From assembly GCA_915066865.1 (NCBI GenBank), contig CAJZEE010000057.1, positions 1-14,379 on the forward strand: a stretch of DNA of 14,379 bases. The letters are read 5' to 3'. The notes below the pieces were generated by a model. That model saw nothing but the letters and a program-made list of their open reading frames with translations. It had not been told where the DNA came from and did not search any database. The stretch is from an uncultured Veillonella sp. (GTDB lineage: Bacteria; Bacillota; Negativicutes; Veillonellales; Veillonellaceae). This document shows, piece by piece, positions 11,464 to 14,379 of this stretch (positions within the stretch are counted from its first letter, which is position 1; each line of letters opens with the position of its first letter). Both the position numbers and the translations under genes were made by a program.

Positions 11464-13194
11464 ATGAGAGAAATGAAACATTCCAAAAAATTAGCATTTG
11501 CTGTATTGGCTGCTGTCACTGCTGTTGGTGCGAATGTTAATCCAGTAGACGCTGCTTCTGTTGTAATGGACAACACTAATGTTGTTACAGGTGCTAATAA
11601 TGCAGTTGCGTATGGTAGTGGTAATACTGTAAAAGAATCTGATGCAAACTTCCGTGATCGTGATTATGAAAATGAGCCAGATGATGCTACAAAGAGAACT
11701 GGTGACTGGAAAAGTAATTCTGTCGCTATAGGTGTTAACAATACTGCAGCAGGTACCTCTGCATTAGCAATGGGGAATTCTTCCAAAGCGTTGATGAATG
11801 AATCTATTGCTATTGGTCATTCTGCTGAAGCACAACGTACATGGTCTACCGCTATTGGTACTCGTGCAAAGGCTTCCGAAGTTCGCTCACAAGCTATTGG
11901 CTATGAAGCGTTAGCATCTGGCTATAAATCTAATGCGATTGGTTCTAGCGCACAAGCAACTAATAATCATTCTGTTGCTATGGGTTCCTCTGCCCTTGCA
12001 TCTGGTGATCATGCTCAAGCATTTGGCGCTGGTGCACAGGCAACTAACGTGCGTTCTAATGCATTTGGTTCTGATGCGAGTGCTACAGCTGACTACGCTA
12101 TGGCGATCGGTGATCATGCAAATGCAACACATTTAAACTCTATCGCATTAGGCACAGGTTCTACTACAAGTGAAGCTACAGCTCAAAGTAGTGCAACCAT
12201 CGCTGGTCATACCTTTGGTGGCTTTGCTGGCGTAGGTTCTGCAGCTAATGGTTCTGTGTCTGTAGGTAAAGCTGGTGCTGAACGTCAAATTAAAAATGTT
12301 GCGGCTGGAGAAATCTCCGCTACTTCTACAGATGCTGTAAACGGTAGCCAATTATATTCCGTAGCTAATGATTTACAAACACAAATCAACAATTCCACAC
12401 CTGGCCAAATTAATAATAATATTAAGAACTTGACTAGTCGTGTTGGTACTGTTGAAAGACGCGTTAATAAAGTAGGTGCAGGTTCCGCTGCATTGGCTGC
12501 ATTGCATCCATTGGATTTCAATCCAGATGACAAATGGACAATTGCTGCTGGTTATGGTCACTACCATAATGCTAACTCCGCTGCGTTGGGCGCATTCTAC
12601 CGCCCTAACGAAGATACAATGTTCTCCGTTGGTGGCACTGTAGGTACTGGCGAAACTCAACTGAACGCAGGTGTATCCATCCGTCTTGGTAAACGTTCCC
12701 CTGAGTCCCGTTCCCGCGTAGCTATGGGTCGTGAAATTGCTGAATTGAACGCACGTCTTCAAGATATGGAAAACAAATATAATAACTTATTACAAATCTT
12801 GACTCCACATGCAATTGATCCAAGCAAAACTGCTGAATTCCCAGACGTTCCTCGCAACCACTGGGCTTACCAATATATTAGCCAATTGGCTGGTAATGGT
12901 ATTCTTGTTGGCTACCCTGATGGCACATTCAAAGGCGATGTTAAGATGACTCGTTACGAATTCGCTACCATGTTGTACCGTGCACTTCAAAATGGTGCTC
13001 CTATTGACGAAAATATGAAACGTGCATTGAATGAATTCGGTCCTGAATTACAAAATATTCGTCTTAACCACTTCCGTGTTGATCGTATTTCTGGTGATGA
13101 TAACGATCGTCATAAAACTGAACGTGTTCGCGTTAATAACGAACCTAAAAATGAACGTGACGTATACGGTTCCCGTATATACAATAATCAATAG
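11464..13194 (+). CDS. YadA-type trimeric autotransporter with C-terminal SLH domain
   Basis: A surface adhesin of 576 residues. Order: Sec signal peptide (1 to about 30, MREMKHSKKL then a hydrophobic core ending PVDA); variable N-terminal segment; YadA-like head of eleven 14-residue repeats (86-239, each with an x-A-I/M/F/L-G core); neck (about 265-300, with STDAVNGSQLYSVAND); short coiled stalk (about 301-336); membrane anchor (about 337-410, ending A-G-V-S-I-R-L-G-K). In ordinary YadA proteins the chain stops there. Here it continues with a coiled coil (about 419-446), an SLH domain (about 458-510: F-P-D-V-P, N-H-W-A-Y, G-Y-P-D-G-T-F, T-R-Y-E-F-A) and a charged tail. The C-terminus of a trimeric anchor faces the periplasm, so the SLH domain should bind peptidoglycan. 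GAGGG lies seven bases before the ATG. Single gene. Confidence 0.95.
   Translation: MREMKHSKKLAFAVLAAVTAVGANVNPVDAASVVMDNTNVVTGANNAVAYGSGNTVKESDANFRDRDYENEPDDATKRTGDWKSNSVAIGVNNTAAGTSALAMGNSSKALMNESIAIGHSAEAQRTWSTAIGTRAKASEVRSQAIGYEALASGYKSNAIGSSAQATNNHSVAMGSSALASGDHAQAFGAGAQATNVRSNAFGSDASATADYAMAIGDHANATHLNSIALGTGSTTSEATAQSSATIAGHTFGGFAGVGSAANGSVSVGKAGAERQIKNVAAGEISATSTDAVNGSQLYSVANDLQTQINNSTPGQINNNIKNLTSRVGTVERRVNKVGAGSAALAALHPLDFNPDDKWTIAAGYGHYHNANSAALGAFYRPNEDTMFSVGGTVGTGETQLNAGVSIRLGKRSPESRSRVAMGREIAELNARLQDMENKYNNLLQILTPHAIDPSKTAEFPDVPRNHWAYQYISQLAGNGILVGYPDGTFKGDVKMTRYEFATMLYRALQNGAPIDENMKRALNEFGPELQNIRLNHFRVDRISGDDNDRHKTERVRVNNEPKNERDVYGSRIYNNQ
11719..12180 (+). repeat. Eleven in-register 42-bp units encoding the adhesin head
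   Basis: Residues 86-239 divide into eleven units of exactly 14 residues with no insertions, each opening S/A-x-A-I/M/F/L-G. The DNA of the units is diverged, so this is an old repeat maintained by protein fold, not a fresh expansion. Recombination could still change head length. Confidence 0.85.
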
Positions 13195-13224
13195 AATTAA
13201 CTTTTCTAGAGTTTGTAAAAGTTC

Positions 13225-13260
13225 AAAACAGGATGTATCTTTGATACATCCTGTTTTTTT
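13225..13260 (+). terminator. Terminator of the autotransporter gene
   Basis: Perfect 15-bp stem pairing 13225-13239 with 13243-13257, three-base loop, T-run 13254-13260. One of the strongest terminators in the window. Confidence 0.95.
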
Positions 13261-13605
13261 GTCTAAATTTTTTTGTGGTATTGTGCTTATTTTATAGGAA
13301 TTCGTCAATTATGGTTAGACGGAATGAAATCATTGACTGAAATTTAAATTGTATTCTGCTTATTTTTATACAAACACTCTTTCGGTTGAGAATTTGGACC
13401 TTTTATTTATTTGATACTTAGTATGGTTGAGGGTTGGTCTATATATTACATTATTGCATATAAGATTTCCTTTATAGATATTATGATTTCATATAATATT
13501 TATGTAAATATATTGCAAATAAATACATATAGGTGTATAATTACTTTCATAAAATGAATTAATATACGTAGTTTGTGAATAAAATATAGATATGAGGGAA
13601 AGACC
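13261..13605 (+). other. AT-rich intergenic region
   Basis: 345 bases with no supportable gene. Apart from the promoter at 13513-13541 I see only a short GTCTAA/TTAGAC inverted repeat near its start and general AT-richness. Confidence 0.5.
13513..13541 (+). promoter_or_regulatory. Promoter of the GNAT acetyltransferase gene
   Basis: TTGCAA (13513-13518), exactly 17 bp, TATAAT (13536-13541). Start near 13548, a leader of about 58 nt. Confidence 0.7.
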
Positions 13606-14091
13606 ATGAAGGAATTTAGACAATTAACAGTAGCAGACACAGCAGAATATCATAAGGTATTAATCGACGGTTACGCAGCTATAAAAGACTATCCCATAAG
13701 CTTCGACGCTATTGATTTTACGGAAGAGGAATCTAAGGAATGGATTGAAAATTATCCTGTATACGGCTTGTATATTGATGGGCAATTAGTTAGTTCTATT
13801 ACGTTTTGTATGCCTTGGGTGAAATACTCAACGCCGGATAAATATCCGCATATTGCTCATTTTGTAACGGCACCAGCTTTCAAAGGCAAAGGATATGCAC
13901 GAGAAGTCTTGGGCTATGCAGAGGAGCTTTTAAAAGAACAGTTTAAAACACATATTGTTACATTAGGAACGGCTAAGGAGCATCCGTGGTTGCCTAAAAT
14001 GTATGAATCCTTTGGGTTTACGGCGTATGATAAGGTTCATTTTAGAGGAAAACAGCATACAACTATATTATTCAAAAAAGAGTTAAATTAA
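13606..14091 (+). CDS. GNAT-family N-acetyltransferase
   Basis: Transfers an acetyl group from acetyl-CoA to an unknown amine; cytoplasmic. 161 residues, full GNAT length. Motif A follows beta-4 (IAHFVTAPAF): K-G-K-G-Y-A at 93-98 is the pyrophosphate-binding loop, a Q/R-x-x-G-x-G/A variant, followed by the helix REVLGYAEELLKEQ. Motif B is Y133 in K-M-Y-E-S-F-G-F, with the usual acid/tyrosine position. The final strand HTTILFKKEL is also typical. GAGGG at 13594-13598 supports the start. Single gene between its own promoter and terminator; neighbours do not hint at the substrate. Confidence 0.92.
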   Translation: MKEFRQLTVADTAEYHKVLIDGYAAIKDYPISFDAIDFTEEESKEWIENYPVYGLYIDGQLVSSITFCMPWVKYSTPDKYPHIAHFVTAPAFKGKGYAREVLGYAEELLKEQFKTHIVTLGTAKEHPWLPKMYESFGFTAYDKVHFRGKQHTTILFKKELN

Positions 14092-14097
14092 CTGAAT

Positions 14098-14182
14098 AAA
14101 AGCCTTGTAATCTATCTTAGTGATTTGCGGGTGCGGTTGTTGATCGTTGTCATTCACTAAAAATTAGATACAAGGCTTTTTC
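14098..14182 (+). terminator. Long terminator hairpin after the GNAT gene
   Basis: Outer 12-bp perfect stem AAAAGCCTTGTA/TACAAGGCTTTT (14098-14109 with 14169-14180). An inner TTAGTGA/TCACTAA stem (14117-14123 with 14154-14160) encloses a 30-base G/T-rich loop. The T-run ends at 14181. Unusually long for a terminator. Confidence 0.8.
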
Positions 14183-14281
14183 TTATGCAAGATTATTACT
14201 ATTTGTTATATAATATATACATATAATGCATCTTTGCAGTTATATGCGGTTATGGATAATTTAAAGAAAGGATGTGTCCAT

Positions 14282-14379
14282 ATGTTGATTTTATCAGGCA
14301 TTTTAGTGATGGTCATCGGATTGATGCTACGCTTTAATGCTCTATTGGTGGTTATTGCGGCGGGCTTTGTAACGGGCCT
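14282..14379 (+). CDS. N-terminus of a membrane protein resembling DUF969 (3' end outside window)
   Basis: 32 codons are visible, starting MLILSGILVMVIGLMLRF and continuing NALLVVIAAGFVTG. The pattern of a hydrophobic helix, R-x-N, then L-L-V-V-x-x-A-G-x-x-T-G resembles the start of DUF969 permease subunits, which usually pair with a DUF979 protein and are linked to 5-oxoproline or similar small acids. This family call rests on a short stretch and is tentative. AAAGGAT lies about ten bases upstream. The overlapping ATG at 14272 opens a frame that stops quickly and is rejected. Confidence 0.6.
   Translation, partial: MLILSGILVMVIGLMLRFNALLVVIAAGFVTG

Noticed and set aside
11719..12180. Tandem repeats considered as a CRISPR array
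   Set aside because: They are coding, lack identical repeats and unique spacers, and no cas gene is near.
11911..12351. Minus-strand and alternate-frame ORFs across the adhesin head
   Set aside because: They exist only because of the repeated codon pattern of the real gene; no SD, no recognisable protein.

Overview
The window most likely comes from Veillonella or a close relative (Negativicutes: diderm, anaerobic Firmicutes). Three things point there. A YadA-type trimeric autotransporter carries a C-terminal SLH domain, which fits a diderm whose outer membrane is tethered to peptidoglycan through SLH domains. A Firmicute-style T-box controls the leucine genes. An oxygen/NO-detoxifying flavodiiron protein fits an anaerobe. 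The DNA is AT-rich, with strong SD sites and clear intrinsic terminators. The genus call is inference from protein style and architecture; no search was run.

Layout. 1-3000 is an accessory-looking stretch: the 3' end of an unknown gene, a small CxCPGC protein (minus), a DinJ/YafQ toxin-antitoxin pair (minus) with a palindromic operator, an exported protein of unknown function, and a small unknown cytoplasmic protein. 3087-3602 (minus) is an HdeD/DUF308-like six-helix membrane protein. Its TTGACA promoter fires away from the leucine promoter.

3715-8643 is the leucine biosynthesis operon: promoter, a T-box leader with a CTC (Leu) specifier, then leuA-leuC-leuD-leuB and a terminator. The four genes cover every committed step from 2-ketoisovalerate plus acetyl-CoA to the keto acid precursor of leucine. 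The T-box senses uncharged tRNA-Leu. The leuA/leuC and leuC/leuD junctions both read TAATATG (stop, one base, start), so translation is probably coupled.

8669-9360 is a monocistronic ECF-transporter S component. 9377-10843 is a flavodiiron protein (FprA) with all seven di-iron ligands at canonical spacing, preceded by an operator-like palindrome and a possibly structured leader. 10844-11463 is a long, AT-rich, hairpin-containing upstream region. It leads into a 576-residue trimeric autotransporter with eleven exact 14-residue head repeats, a neck, a short stalk, a membrane anchor and then, unusually, a coiled coil and an SLH domain after the anchor. A GNAT acetyltransferase follows, and the window ends in the first 32 codons of a membrane protein resembling DUF969.

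The most notable items are the dual-anchored autotransporter and its leader, the T-box with a competing 12-bp long-range pairing, and a strong promoter followed by an intrinsic terminator just ahead of the small gene at 2549.
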